Shown: piece after piece, positions 44,698-53,311 of the stretch
Numbering within the stretch: the stretch's first letter is position 1
Layout: every line of letters starts with the position of its first letter
Source: Bacteroidota bacterium
GTDB lineage: Bacteria > Bacteroidota > Bacteroidia > Flavobacteriales > Flavobacteriaceae
Reading direction: 5' to 3'
Assembly (NCBI GenBank): GCA_027621175.1
Contig: JAQCCM010000006.1
Coordinates: forward strand, 17,787 to 81,786
DNA length: 64,000 nt
Position numbers and translations under genes: made by a program
Notes under the pieces: model-generated
Seen by the model: the letters and a program-made list of their open reading frames with translations, nothing else
The model's database searches: none
Told to the model about the DNA's origin: nothing

Positions 44698-45287
44698 GCT
44701 AAAAATCCGTAGATGGCAATGACCGTAAAGATAAGGTATTGGAAACTTGTAAAGGTTAGGCCCTTGTAAAAATAGAGTGGCACCGAAATGATATCACCCA
44801 CAATCCAAAAAATCCAATTTTCAATTTTCCTTCGCGCCATAAGCCACATACCAACAAAAAATATGGCTGTGGTAAAAGTGTCAATATAGGCTGTCCACGA
44901 GGTCCACTTCCCTGCCGATTGATACACCGAGAATACAAACAAAAGCGTAATCATGAAAATAATGATAGATATCCGTTTTTCTTTGGTGTTTGTTCGGCTT
45001 ATTGGAGTTGCTTGGTCATTTGTTTTACGTGTCCAAACGTACCATCCATAAAGGCTCATTGCAAAATAGTAGGCGTTGATCATCATATCCCCAAGAAGTG
45101 CCCACTTCCAAAGCAAATACACAAAAATTGAGGTTGAAATGAGTCCCGTTGGAAATACCCAAATATGGTTTTTCTTGGCGTACCAAACGCTTAAAAACCC
45201 AAAGACTACAGCGGTAATTTCAAGTGCTATATCTATGGGCTGATATGCCGAATATTGCCCAAATAGAAGCTCAAAAAGTTGGTTCAT
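44658..45287 (-). CDS. pnuT: PnuC-family transporter, probable thiamine transporter PnuT
   Basis: A polytopic protein of about 209 residues with seven to eight helices and the PnuC family pattern (ALEITAVVFGFLSVWYAKKN; NIWVFPTGLISTSIFV-like segment at about 45-60; WIVGDIISVPLYFYKGLTF). Its location between a thiamine-binding protein gene and a NadR-like kinase, upstream of a TPP riboswitch-controlled receptor, argues for the thiamine-specific PnuT branch and not the ribosylnicotinamide transporter PnuC. Start ATG 45287, with 45293 also possible; both overlap the preceding gene. Confidence 0.85.
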   Translation of the reverse strand: MNQLFELLFGQYSAYQPIDIALEITAVVFGFLSVWYAKKNHIWVFPTGLISTSIFVYLLWKWALLGDMMINAYYFAMSLYGWYVWTRKTNDQATPISRTNTKEKRISIIIFMITLLFVFSVYQSAGKWTSWTAYIDTFTTAIFFVGMWLMARRKIENWIFWIVGDIISVPLYFYKGLTFTSFQYLIFTVIAIYGFLAWKHVLTNTKATA

Positions 45288-45531
45288 AATCACTGCGGTT
45301 AGATTTGACCACTTTCATATTTAAAATGATATGTTCTGTTTGTTCAAAAGCTGCTTGCGTGGCTTTGGTAATCAACGACATAACGGTTGAAAATTCGCCA
45401 TAGACTTGTGTGCTTAGCGGCGTTTCTATTATGGCACAACCCGAAGCACGCAAGGCTTTTATAAATGCAATAATGGGTGGTTCAAAATGATCTTGAAGTG
45501 GGGTGAGTGTGAGTTCAACCGAAATTTCCAT
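45271..45531 (-). CDS. YkoF/MTH1187-type thiamine-binding protein
   Basis: The start is ATG 45531 (MEISVELTLTPLQDHFEPP); longer readings run into the PPTase gene. The 86-residue alpha/beta ferredoxin-like protein matches the Thiamine_BP (formerly DUF77) family (IETPLSTQVYGEFSTVM; IILNMKVVKSN). YkoF of Bacillus binds thiamine or its pyrimidine moiety, which fits this locus. It is 2 bp downstream of the PPTase and overlaps pnuT. Confidence 0.85.
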   Translation of the reverse strand: MEISVELTLTPLQDHFEPPIIAFIKALRASGCAIIETPLSTQVYGEFSTVMSLITKATQAAFEQTEHIILNMKVVKSNRSDYEPTF

Positions 45532-45533
45532 GA

Positions 45534-46148
45534 TTATTGTGATTTTATGGCTAAAGCACAGGAGAAATGATCCCAATAATACAGCCAATTTTTAAGTTTT
45601 ATTGTCTTTTGATTTAGGTTAACTACGGCCACAGGATGTTCGGTGTTCAAATTTATAGTACGTATATCGTGTAAAAAACTAACCCCTTTCTTGCCTAAAG
45701 CTTTGTAAGCGGCCTCTTTGATACACCACTGTGTGGTACGAATTCGGTCTGTTGCATTGGGTGTGAGTTCAGACGCATCTAAAAACCTAGATGCAATTCG
45801 ATGCACTTTAGGACGTTCTTTTTCAATATCAATCCCTAAAGGTTTGTCACCAATAGCAATAGCAGAAAATTGGTGTGAATGTGTGATAGAAATAAACCTT
45901 CCGTCGGTCAAATGCGGCTTTCCAAAATCATCGTAATGCAGTGCGCTTGGGGTGTAGCCAGCAGTAGCTAAAAGCTGTCGTACGCTTAAAAACCCACAAC
46001 GATGGATATCAGATTTCATCTGACTTAACCTGTTGAAGCACAAATTTGTAAGCTCCAAACCTCTTCGCAACACGATTTCATTTTCCGTAATATGCCACAC
46101 CAATATTTGGGTATTGTATGATGCATCATATTTTTTGTAAATGGGCAT
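45534..46148 (-). CDS. 4'-phosphopantetheinyl transferase superfamily protein
   Basis: The start is ATG 46148 ([12 protein letters not shown]). The 204-residue protein carries the PPTase motifs [12 protein letters not shown] (magnesium-binding D and E) and [16 protein letters not shown], plus [15 protein letters not shown]. It should activate acyl or peptidyl carrier proteins with the coenzyme A arm. Being first in the thiamine unit it may simply share the promoter. It is divergent from ahcY, whose promoter lies across its start codon. Confidence 0.9.
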   Translation of the reverse strand: MPIYKKYDASYNTQILVWHITENEIVLRRGLELTNLCFNRLSQMKSDIHRCGFLSVRQLLATAGYTPSALHYDDFGKPHLTDGRFISITHSHQFSAIAIGDKPLGIDIEKERPKVHRIASRFLDASELTPNATDRIRTTQWCIKEAAYKALGKKGVSFLHDIRTINLNTEHPVAVVNLNQKTIKLKNWLYYWDHFSCALAIKSQ

Positions 46149-46165
46149 GGAATACTGTAGTTTTG
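46134..46165 (+). promoter_or_regulatory. ahcY promoter (TTTG-N20-TAGTTTTG)
   Basis: TTTG (46134-46137) and TAGTTTTG (46158-46165) are 20 bases apart, 32 bp before the ahcY ATG. The elements straddle the start codon of the divergent PPTase gene (46148). Confidence 0.7.
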
Positions 46166-46197
46166 CTTTAAAATTGCTAAGAATCAAATATACAACT

Positions 46198-47514
46198 ATG
46201 GCTACTAAAACAACTACTTACGTGCCCTACAAAGTAAAAGACATTTCGCTTGCCGACTGGGGAAGAAAAGAAATAGAACTTGCCGAGGCTGAAATGCCAG
46301 GGCTTATGGCACTTCGTGAAGAATATGGCGCAGAACAGCCCTTAAAGGGTGCGCGTATTGCAGGATGCTTACACATGACCATTCAAACGGCGGTACTTAT
46401 TGAAACGCTTACGGCACTTGGTGCAGAAGTAACATGGAGCTCTTGTAACATCTTTTCAACACAAGATCACGCCGCAGCAGCTATTGCCGCAGCAGGAATT
46501 CCGGTATATGCTTGGAAAGGTATGAACGAGGAAGAATTCAACTGGTGTATCGAACAAACGATATTTTTCGGAGAAGATCGTGAGCCGCTAAACATGATTT
46601 TAGACGACGGTGGTGACCTTACCAACATGATTCTTGACGAATTCCCAGAACTTGCTGCAGGTATCAAAGGACTTTCTGAAGAAACCACTACTGGCGTACA
46701 CCGCCTTTATGAGCGAGTACAAAACGGAACCCTTCCCATCCCTGCCATTAACGTTAACGACTCGGTTACTAAATCGAAGTTTGACAACAAATACGGTTGT
46801 AAAGAATCTGCAGTAGATGCGGTGCGTAGAGCAACAGATATTATGCTTGCTGGTAAGCGCGTTGTTGTAGCAGGTTACGGCGATGTAGGTAAAGGAACTG
46901 TTGCCTCTTTCCAAGGTGCAGGTGCAATTGTTACTGTTACTGAAATTGACCCCATTTGTGCGCTGCAGGCCTCTATGGACGGCTTTGAAGTGAAAAAGTT
47001 AGATACCGTAATTGGTAATGCCGATATTATTGTTACCGCAACTGGAAACAAAGACATCGTTAACGAGCGTCATTTCCGTGCCATGAAAGACAAAGCCATT
47101 GTGTGTAATATTGGACACTTTGACAATGAAATTGATATGGCATGGCTCAACGATAACTATGGCGCAAGCAAAATAGAAATTAAGCCACAAGTGGATAAAT
47201 ACACTGTTGAAGGAAAAGATATTATCGTATTGGCAGAAGGACGATTGGTAAATTTAGGCTGTGCTACAGGACACCCTAGTTTTGTGATGAGTAACTCATT
47301 TACCAACCAAACCTTAGCACAAATTGAACTTTGGAAACATGCCGACCGCTACGAGAACAAAGTGTATATGCTTCCTAAGCATTTGGACGAAAAAGTAGCA
47401 CGCTTACACCTTGACAAACTCGGTGTGGAGCTTGAAGAATTAGACAAAGAGCAGGCAGACTATATCAGTGTTCCTGTTGCTGGGCCTTATAAGCCTGAGT
47501 ACTACCGTTACTAA
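46198..47514 (+). CDS. ahcY: S-adenosylhomocysteine hydrolase
   Basis: The start is ATG 46198 ([20 protein letters not shown]), preceded by its promoter. The 438-residue enzyme has the substrate site [29 protein letters not shown], and NAD-binding [18 protein letters not shown], ending in the conserved Lys-Tyr tail ([10 protein letters not shown]). It splits S-adenosylhomocysteine to adenosine and homocysteine in the methyl cycle. A terminator follows at 47541. Confidence 0.98.
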   Translation: MATKTTTYVPYKVKDISLADWGRKEIELAEAEMPGLMALREEYGAEQPLKGARIAGCLHMTIQTAVLIETLTALGAEVTWSSCNIFSTQDHAAAAIAAAGIPVYAWKGMNEEEFNWCIEQTIFFGEDREPLNMILDDGGDLTNMILDEFPELAAGIKGLSEETTTGVHRLYERVQNGTLPIPAINVNDSVTKSKFDNKYGCKESAVDAVRRATDIMLAGKRVVVAGYGDVGKGTVASFQGAGAIVTVTEIDPICALQASMDGFEVKKLDTVIGNADIIVTATGNKDIVNERHFRAMKDKAIVCNIGHFDNEIDMAWLNDNYGASKIEIKPQVDKYTVEGKDIIVLAEGRLVNLGCATGHPSFVMSNSFTNQTLAQIELWKHADRYENKVYMLPKHLDEKVARLHLDKLGVELEELDKEQADYISVPVAGPYKPEYYRY

Positions 47515-47538
47515 GTTCCAAGTACATACAAATGATAT

Positions 47539-47570
47539 AAAACCGAGGCAATTGTCTCGGTTTTTTTTTA
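47539..47570 (+). terminator. Rho-independent terminator of ahcY
   Basis: AACCGAG / CTCGGTT stem with an eight-base loop (47541-47562), followed by nine T. It separates ahcY from the small ORFs downstream. Confidence 0.9.
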
Positions 47571-47635
47571 AACTCTTCCGTGCTAACAACTTACACTGAG
47601 CGATACTAACTTAGCCCTTATTTAATCTTTTAATT

Positions 47636-47797
47636 ATGAATACATTATGTTTAGAAAATTATGAAGTTTCTGAATTAGAAACTAATAAAATGACTTCCGC
47701 TAATGGAGGTTGGTTATGGACCTTTATGGCTACAACTGAGGCATATCGAGAACTTTATAAGGGTTATGATGAAGAGGATGTATGTCTTTACGTTTAA
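47636..47797 (+). CDS. Small peptide with double-glycine-type leader (candidate secreted peptide precursor)
   Basis: A 53-residue ORF, too short for routine gene calling. The first 25 residues (LENYEVSELETNKMTSANGG, positions 6-25) have the form of a Bacteroidota double-glycine leader: acidic, with the hydrophobic spacing of VSEL and a GG at 24-25. The remaining 28 residues start with aromatic WLWTF and end EDVCLYV, with one Cys in the mature part, so a disulfide dimer is possible. No peptidase-containing ABC transporter, modification enzyme or immunity gene is visible nearby. It lies between the ahcY terminator and a second micro-ORF. A precursor of a bacteriocin or signalling peptide is inferred. 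Confidence 0.6.
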   Translation: MNTLCLENYEVSELETNKMTSANGGWLWTFMATTEAYRELYKGYDEEDVCLYV

Positions 47798-47851
47798 ATT
47801 CACAAAAGCATTAACAGAAGTCTTTGTCAATTTTTTTGTTATTTTAGTAAC

Positions 47852-47968
47852 ATGAAAAAACTTATAGTAAATATTATACAGAAAGCAGTTGCCATTATTA
47901 TGGTTATGCCTCTATATCATGTAAAAAGTTTTTTTATGTTAAAAAGGTCAAAAACCAAGACGCATTAA
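47852..47968 (+). CDS. Small hydrophobic basic peptide, unknown
   Basis: A 38-residue ORF (MKKLIVNIIQKAVAIIMVMP then a basic tail RSKTKTH) with a single hydrophobic stretch, 54 bp downstream of the GG-leader ORF on the same strand. It could be a membrane microprotein such as an immunity peptide, or a chance ORF. It is followed by a terminator 27 bp on, which favours a transcribed unit. Confidence 0.4.
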   Translation: MKKLIVNIIQKAVAIIMVMPLYHVKSFFMLKRSKTKTH

Positions 47969-47990
47969 TTTCCGAAACACATTAAACCAA

Positions 47991-48016
47991 AAAACCCCGC
48001 CAATGGCGGGGTTTTA
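47991..48016. terminator. Bidirectional terminator
   Basis: CCCCGCC / GGCGGGG stem (47995-48011, loop AAT) flanked by A and T runs; it serves the small ORFs from the left and rpmA from the right. Confidence 0.9.
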
Positions 48017-48037
48017 TTTTTTCTTGTAGTTTACTGT

Positions 48038-48298
48038 TTAAGCCTGAATAGGGTCTACAGAAACATACGAGCGATTGTTTTTCTTTTTGGTAAAACGCAC
48101 TACACCGTCCACTTTAGCGTGAAGCGTGTGGTCTTTACCTAAATATACATTGTCTCCTGGGTGGTGTGCCGTACCGCGTTGACGAACAATAATGTTCCCA
48201 GCGATAGCCTGTTGTCCACCAAAAATCTTTACGCCTAAGCGTTTCGATTCCGATTCTCTTCCGTTCTTCGAACTACCTACTCCTTTTTTGTGTGCCAT
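48038..48298 (-). CDS. rpmA: 50S ribosomal protein L27
   Basis: An 86-residue L27 with the conserved start [20 protein letters not shown] (an exposed N-terminus reaching the peptidyl-transferase centre) and [18 protein letters not shown]. It lies 11 bp downstream of rplU, as in most bacteria. Confidence 0.98.
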   Translation of the reverse strand: MAHKKGVGSSKNGRESESKRLGVKIFGGQQAIAGNIIVRQRGTAHHPGDNVYLGKDHTLHAKVDGVVRFTKKKNNRSYVSVDPIQA

Positions 48299-48309
48299 GG
48301 CTTATCCGT

Positions 48310-48837
48310 TTATTTTTTTGCTTCTAGTGCCGCTACTAACTCGGCTTTTTTCATTGCAGAAATACCTGAAACCCCCGCTTCCTTTGCCAATTCTTTTAGC
48401 TCAGCTACTGTCTTAGACGAAAAGTCTACAGCTTTTGCTTCTGGAGTGGCTTTAGGCGCAGCTTCTTTTTTCTCGGCTGCTTTGGGTGCTGCAGCTTTCT
48501 TGGCAGGTGTTGCTTTTTTGGCAGCACCCACACCTACAGACTCAATAAGAATTTCTGTCAACGACTGGCGGTGACCATTCTTAACGCGATATCCCTTGCG
48601 GCGTTTCTTTTTAAATACAATTACTTTGTCATCTTTCAAATGACGAACCACTTTTGCTTCTACCGAAGCATTGGCTACAGCCGGGGCGCCTACAGAAATT
48701 TTATCACCGTCAGCCAACATATAAACCTGGTCAAAAGAAACCTTGTCTCCTGTTTTGGCGTCCAAACGGTGTACAAAAACCTTTTGGTCTTTCGCAACTT
48801 TAAATTGCTGCCCTGCTATCTCTACGATTGCAAACAT
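48310..48837 (-). CDS. rplU: 50S ribosomal protein L21 with C-terminal SAP/Rho-N-like extension
   Basis: Residues 1-103 are a normal L21 (FAIVEIAGQQFKVAKDQKVF; KKKRRKGYRVKNGHRQSLTE). The remaining 72 residues are extra: a Lys/Ala/Pro-rich linker (about 104-140), then a small helical module (KTVAELKELAKEAGVSGISA; MKKAELVAALEAKK) with the look of a SAP/Rho-N/HeH nucleic-acid-binding motif. Typical L21 ends near residue 103. The extension probably protrudes from the ribosome or contacts RNA (inference). Promoter TTTG-N20-TATATTTG upstream. Confidence 0.95.
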   Translation of the reverse strand: MFAIVEIAGQQFKVAKDQKVFVHRLDAKTGDKVSFDQVYMLADGDKISVGAPAVANASVEAKVVRHLKDDKVIVFKKKRRKGYRVKNGHRQSLTEILIESVGVGAAKKATPAKKAAAPKAAEKKEAAPKATPEAKAVDFSSKTVAELKELAKEAGVSGISAMKKAELVAALEAKK

Positions 48838-48874
48838 ATTTTTTGTTTTTTAACACTTCTTAGTGAAGCGGGGG

Positions 48875-48906
48875 CAAATATACAATCTTGAACAATATCA
48901 GGCAAA
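48875..48906 (-). promoter_or_regulatory. rplU-rpmA promoter (TTTG-N20-TATATTTG)
   Basis: On the minus strand TTTG (48906..48903) and TATATTTG (48882..48875) are 20 bases apart, 37 bp before the rplU ATG. Confidence 0.65.
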
Positions 48907-48981
48907 GTTTTTATTCTGTAACATATTTATTTGTTAATTGTTATTGGAATAATGCCTAAATTTAAAATCTAAATTCTTTTT

Positions 48982-50295
48982 ATGAAAAATATAATCTCCC
49001 TAGCAACACTTATTATTGTAAGTTTTGCCAGTGCGCAATCTGTTTCTTTTGAGGAATATACCCTCTCAAACGGGTTACACGTAATTCTACATCAAGACAA
49101 CACTGCCCCAGTAGTTACCACTTCCGTGATGTATCACGTGGGTGCCAAAGACGAACAACCCAATCGCACAGGCTTTGCTCACTTTTTTGAGCATCTACTT
49201 TTTGAGGGCACTGTGAATATCGAAAAAGGCGCATGGTTTTCTATAGTCACCGAAAATGGCGGATCTAATAATGCGAATACTACCGACGATAGGACGTATT
49301 ATTATGAAGTGTTCCCGTCAAATAATTTGGAATTGGGCCTATGGTTGGAGTCTGAGCGTATGCTACACCCCATTATTGAGCAAGACGGCGTTGATACACA
49401 AAATGAAGTAGTTAAAGAAGAAAAGCGTTTACGCGTGGACAATCAGCCTTACGGTAAGTTTTTGGAAAACGTAAAAAAGCATTTGTTTGTAAAGCATCCC
49501 TACCGTTGGACTACTATTGGTGAAATGGAGCATTTAGATGCAGCTACTCTTGACGAGTTCTTGGCATTCAACAAAAAGTTTTATGTACCAAATAATGCTG
49601 TCCTGGTAGTAGCTGGCGATATTGAAATTGATGCAACAAAAAAAATGGTTGAAAACTATTTTGGAGGCATTCCTAAAGGGGCTGATGTTATAAGACAAAC
49701 CTATACGGAAGACCCGATAACAGAAACGCTTTCTGCTAAAGCATACGATTCCAATATTCAGATTCCCGCTATAGTAGCAGCCTATCGCACCCCATCATTT
49801 AAGGACAGAGACTCAAGGGTTTTAGATATGATTTCCACTTACTTAAGCGACGGTCCAAGTTCTAAGCTGTATAAAAAGCTAGTAGATGAAAAGAAAATGG
49901 CACTGCAAACAGGTGCATTTAACATCTCACAAGAAGATTATAGCATGTATGTCGTGTTTGGGTTGCCTCAGGGAGAATTCCAACTCACCGATTTAGTAAC
50001 TGAAATGGATGAGGAAGTGGCTAAGATTCAAAAAGATTTGATTTCAGAACGGGATTACCAAAAACTATTAAACAAGTTTGAAAATGGATTTGTAAGTTCC
50101 AATGCTTCCATTGAAGGTATTGCAAATTCATTAGCGCGTTACCATATGTTGTATGGAGATACCGATCTTATCAATACTGAAATTGATATTTATCGTTCAA
50201 TAACTCGTGAAGAAATCCGAGATGTTGCCAATAAGTACCTCAATTCAAACCAACGATTGGTACTCGAATATTTACCAGAATCTGAAAACAACTAA
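48982..50295 (+). CDS. M16-family zinc peptidase, catalytic subunit
   Basis: A 437-residue secreted peptidase: signal peptide (1-19) and the inverted zinc motif HFFEH (His67, Glu70, His71) in GFAHFFEHLLFEG, with the second-sphere Glu in NEVVKEEKRLR. M16 enzymes of this length form two-chain clamshells with a non-catalytic partner, which is the next gene (5 bp downstream). Likely degrades peptides in the periplasm. Confidence 0.93.
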   Translation: MKNIISLATLIIVSFASAQSVSFEEYTLSNGLHVILHQDNTAPVVTTSVMYHVGAKDEQPNRTGFAHFFEHLLFEGTVNIEKGAWFSIVTENGGSNNANTTDDRTYYYEVFPSNNLELGLWLESERMLHPIIEQDGVDTQNEVVKEEKRLRVDNQPYGKFLENVKKHLFVKHPYRWTTIGEMEHLDAATLDEFLAFNKKFYVPNNAVLVVAGDIEIDATKKMVENYFGGIPKGADVIRQTYTEDPITETLSAKAYDSNIQIPAIVAAYRTPSFKDRDSRVLDMISTYLSDGPSSKLYKKLVDEKKMALQTGAFNISQEDYSMYVVFGLPQGEFQLTDLVTEMDEEVAKIQKDLISERDYQKLLNKFENGFVSSNASIEGIANSLARYHMLYGDTDLINTEIDIYRSITREEIRDVANKYLNSNQRLVLEYLPESENN

Positions 50296-50300
50296 TCATT

Positions 50301-52352
50301 ATGAAAAAATTACTACTACTATTCATATCAGCGTTATCGCTTTCAACGTTTGCTCAAATTGACCGAAGTAAACAACCAACGTCCGGTCCTGCGCCAGTAA
50401 TTCAAATTAGTGAACCACAACAATTTAAACTTAAGAATGGACTCACCGTAATGGTGGTTGAAAACCGAAAACTTCCACAGGTTAGTGCAAGTTTAAGTTT
50501 GGACAATCCACCGATTCTGGAGGGAATTAAGGCAGGCCAAAGTCAGCTAACCAGCAGTTTACTTGGGAAAGGTTCTAAAAAAATCCAAAAAGACGATTTC
50601 TACGACGAAGTTGACTTTATGGGAGCCAATATTAGTATTAGTACTTCTGGTGGATTTGCTCAGTCGCTTTCACGCTATTTTCCTAGAGCTTTACAAATGA
50701 TGGCAGATGCAGCAATCAACCCTAATTTTACGGAAGAGGAATTTGTCAAAGAGCGAGACCTACTAATCGATGGATTAAAAGCAAACGATAAAGTTGTAAC
50801 CACTGCTGCAAGACGTGTAGAGAGTCTTTTAGCCTATGGCACAAGTCATCCGTATGGAGAGTTTCTTACTCCCGGAACGGTGAACAACGTTAAACTAGAA
50901 GATGTCAAAAGGTTTTATGAATTTAGGTTTAGACCTAATAATGCATATCTAGTAATTGTTGGGGATATAGATATGAAAACAGTACAACCGCTTGTGAAAA
51001 AATACTTTGGCAAATGGAAAGCTAGTCCTGTTGCCTCAAGCCCGCTCCCAGACGTTACAAATCCTCCTACAACACAGATTGATTTTGTTAATATGCCCAA
51101 TGCCGTACAATCGGAAGTTGTGGTGCAAAGTACTACATACTTAACAAAAAAAGACGCTGATTATTTCCCTGTACTGATGGCAAACTCTATACTTGGCGGT
51201 GGCGGCGAAGCACGTTTGTTTTTAAATCTTAGAGAAGATAAAGGATATACATACGGTTCTTATTCTAGTATTGGAAATAACAAGCGTACCGCTACGCGTT
51301 TTCGTGCAACCGCAAGTGTGCGCAACGAAGTTACGGATAGCGCAGTCGTTGAAATTTTAAATGAAATAAAACGCATTCGAACAGATTTAGTTTCTGAAAC
51401 TGAATTAAAAAAGGCTAAAGCGAAATACGTAGGAAGCTTTGTTCGTTCTCTTGAAAATCCTTCAACTATTGCACAATTTGCGTTAGAAATAGCTACCGAA
51501 GATTTAGATGATAATTATTATAAAAACTACTTGGATAGAATCAATGCAGTAACTGCAGAGGATGTAAAACGTGTTGCTCAGAAATATTTCAGTGTAGATA
51601 AAGCCCGTGTTGTGGTTACAGGAAAAGGGGTTGACGTGTTGGATAATCTAGAAAAAGTACAGTTTGAAGGAACATATCTACCTGTAAATTATTACGACAA
51701 ATATGGTTTGCCTATTGATCGTCCGCAAAAGACCGCTGTTAGAAATGGTGTTACCGTTCAAAGTATCCTTGAACATTTTATCGTGAAAACAGGGATTACT
51801 AATGTTCCAGATATAAATACATTACAACTTACATACAAAGGTGAGTTTATGCAAATGTCTATTCAAGTTGAAGAAACCTATTCCGAACAAGAACAAAAGC
51901 AAGTTGTTTCTGTCGGTGGAAATACCATGATGACAAGTGTTGTTTCAGAAGCATCAGCGTATATGGCACAAGGTCCAAACCAAATGGATTTACCAAAAGT
52001 TATTCATGATGATCTGAAAAAAACATTAGGAGTGCTTCCAGAGCTTACACTAAAAGATAGCGATGAAGCTACACTTGAGGGAATTGAAAAAATCAATGGT
52101 TCGGATGCTTATGTCATTAAAGTTCCTGGAACTGGTGTAAGCTATTCCTTTTATTATGACGTAAAAACAGGCTTACGTGTCCGAGAATCAAATATGGTAA
52201 ACTTTAACGGGCAAATGCAAACCAATACTACGGATTATTCAGATTATACAGAGAATTCTGGTCTTATGCTTCCGGGAAAAAAGAGTTTTAATCTTGGTGG
52301 ACAAGATATTTCACTTACGCTAGATACAGTAGAAATTAATCCAGAAAAATAA
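50301..52352 (+). CDS. M16-family peptidase-like subunit, non-catalytic, with extra C-terminal domain
   Basis: A 683-residue secreted protein with a signal peptide (1-18) and two M16 lobes (about 40-460), but at the position of the HxxEH motif it reads GQSQLTSSLLGKGSKK, so zinc binding is lost. The C-terminal about 215 residues form an additional domain (ASAYMAQGPNQMDLPK; GTGVSYSFYYDVKTGLRVRE) resembling outer-membrane lipoprotein-sorting-like or DUF4292-like folds. It should be the structural partner of the catalytic M16 subunit upstream. The next gene converges with a one-base gap. Confidence 0.9.
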   Translation: MKKLLLLFISALSLSTFAQIDRSKQPTSGPAPVIQISEPQQFKLKNGLTVMVVENRKLPQVSASLSLDNPPILEGIKAGQSQLTSSLLGKGSKKIQKDDFYDEVDFMGANISISTSGGFAQSLSRYFPRALQMMADAAINPNFTEEEFVKERDLLIDGLKANDKVVTTAARRVESLLAYGTSHPYGEFLTPGTVNNVKLEDVKRFYEFRFRPNNAYLVIVGDIDMKTVQPLVKKYFGKWKASPVASSPLPDVTNPPTTQIDFVNMPNAVQSEVVVQSTTYLTKKDADYFPVLMANSILGGGGEARLFLNLREDKGYTYGSYSSIGNNKRTATRFRATASVRNEVTDSAVVEILNEIKRIRTDLVSETELKKAKAKYVGSFVRSLENPSTIAQFALEIATEDLDDNYYKNYLDRINAVTAEDVKRVAQKYFSVDKARVVVTGKGVDVLDNLEKVQFEGTYLPVNYYDKYGLPIDRPQKTAVRNGVTVQSILEHFIVKTGITNVPDINTLQLTYKGEFMQMSIQVEETYSEQEQKQVVSVGGNTMMTSVVSEASAYMAQGPNQMDLPKVIHDDLKKTLGVLPELTLKDSDEATLEGIEKINGSDAYVIKVPGTGVSYSFYYDVKTGLRVRESNMVNFNGQMQTNTTDYSDYTENSGLMLPGKKSFNLGGQDISLTLDTVEINPEK

Positions 52353-52353
52353 T

Positions 52354-53250
52354 TTAGTTGGGTTTCTTTGGCCGGTGCGCCAAAGAAACCCCAATTAAAA
52401 TAACGGCTGTAGCCAAAAGCTGAAATAAACCAATGCGCTCGCCATCAAGCATACCCCAAAATAACGCTACAACTGGAAGCGTATAGGTCACCGATGATGC
52501 GAAAACAGCAGAAGCCATTTTTATAAACCGGTTAAACATTACTTTCGCAATGGCCGTCCCAAAAAAAGCAAGCAAAACAATAAACCCTAAGCTAGTTATT
52601 ACTTCCTCGTTTTGAAACTTTACAATGGAAAAAAAGTCAGAAAATAACAGTAATACAACTGCTGGAGGCAGTATAGCAATGAAATTACCAAGAGTCATTG
52701 CCATAGGAGACACGTTGGCAAGTTTATGTTTTAGAAAATAGATGTTAACCGCGTAGCACATCGATGCGCACATGATGAGCAACACATAACCCGTGGGTTG
52801 GTTGGCGTTAATTTGTGTTCCTCCCCATATTAATCCAACAGACCCTATAAAACCCAACAAAACACCTACATATTGACGAGCTAACATTTTTGTAGCAAAA
52901 AAAGCAATTCCGACCAAAAGCGTAAAAATTGGCGTTAGCGAATTCATGATAGCGGCTACCGAAGAATTGATATGTTGTTGTGCGAAAGCAAAAAAGAAAG
53001 ATGGGAAAAAGGTCCCTAAAAATCCAGTGACTACTAACCACTTCCACTCATTTTTGGTAAGGCCTTTAAGTGATTTATAACCCATGATCACTAAAAAAAC
53101 AGTACTGAATATAATGCGCACGCTGCCCAATTGAATGGAAGTGAGTCCAACAAGTCCGCGCTTAATAAGGATGTAAGAACTTCCCCATATAATGGAGAGC
53201 AAAAAAAGATAAAGCCATTTGTTTTGTGGAATCAATTGCATTGCTGTCAA
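52354..53250 (-). CDS. EamA/DMT-family permease
   Basis: A 298-residue protein with ten membrane helices arranged as two EamA repeats (SIIWGSSYILIKRGLVGLTS near the start; FASSVTYTLPVVALFWGMLD in the second). Such drug/metabolite transporters export amino acids or metabolites; the substrate is unknown. Confidence 0.9.
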   Translation of the reverse strand: MTAMQLIPQNKWLYLFLLSIIWGSSYILIKRGLVGLTSIQLGSVRIIFSTVFLVIMGYKSLKGLTKNEWKWLVVTGFLGTFFPSFFFAFAQQHINSSVAAIMNSLTPIFTLLVGIAFFATKMLARQYVGVLLGFIGSVGLIWGGTQINANQPTGYVLLIMCASMCYAVNIYFLKHKLANVSPMAMTLGNFIAILPPAVVLLLFSDFFSIVKFQNEEVITSLGFIVLLAFFGTAIAKVMFNRFIKMASAVFASSVTYTLPVVALFWGMLDGERIGLFQLLATAVILIGVSLAHRPKKPN

Positions 53251-53287
53251 AGCTGGTGAAAATGAATGAGAAATTGCAATAATTTCC

Positions 53288-53295
53288 TACATTTG
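53288..53295 (+). promoter_or_regulatory. -7 box (TACATTTG) for the HMA lipoprotein
   Basis: A perfect TAnnTTTG, 16 bp before the ATG at 53312. No -33 TTTG at proper spacing was found. Confidence 0.5.
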
Positions 53296-53311
53296 ATGAA
53301 AACTTAATATT

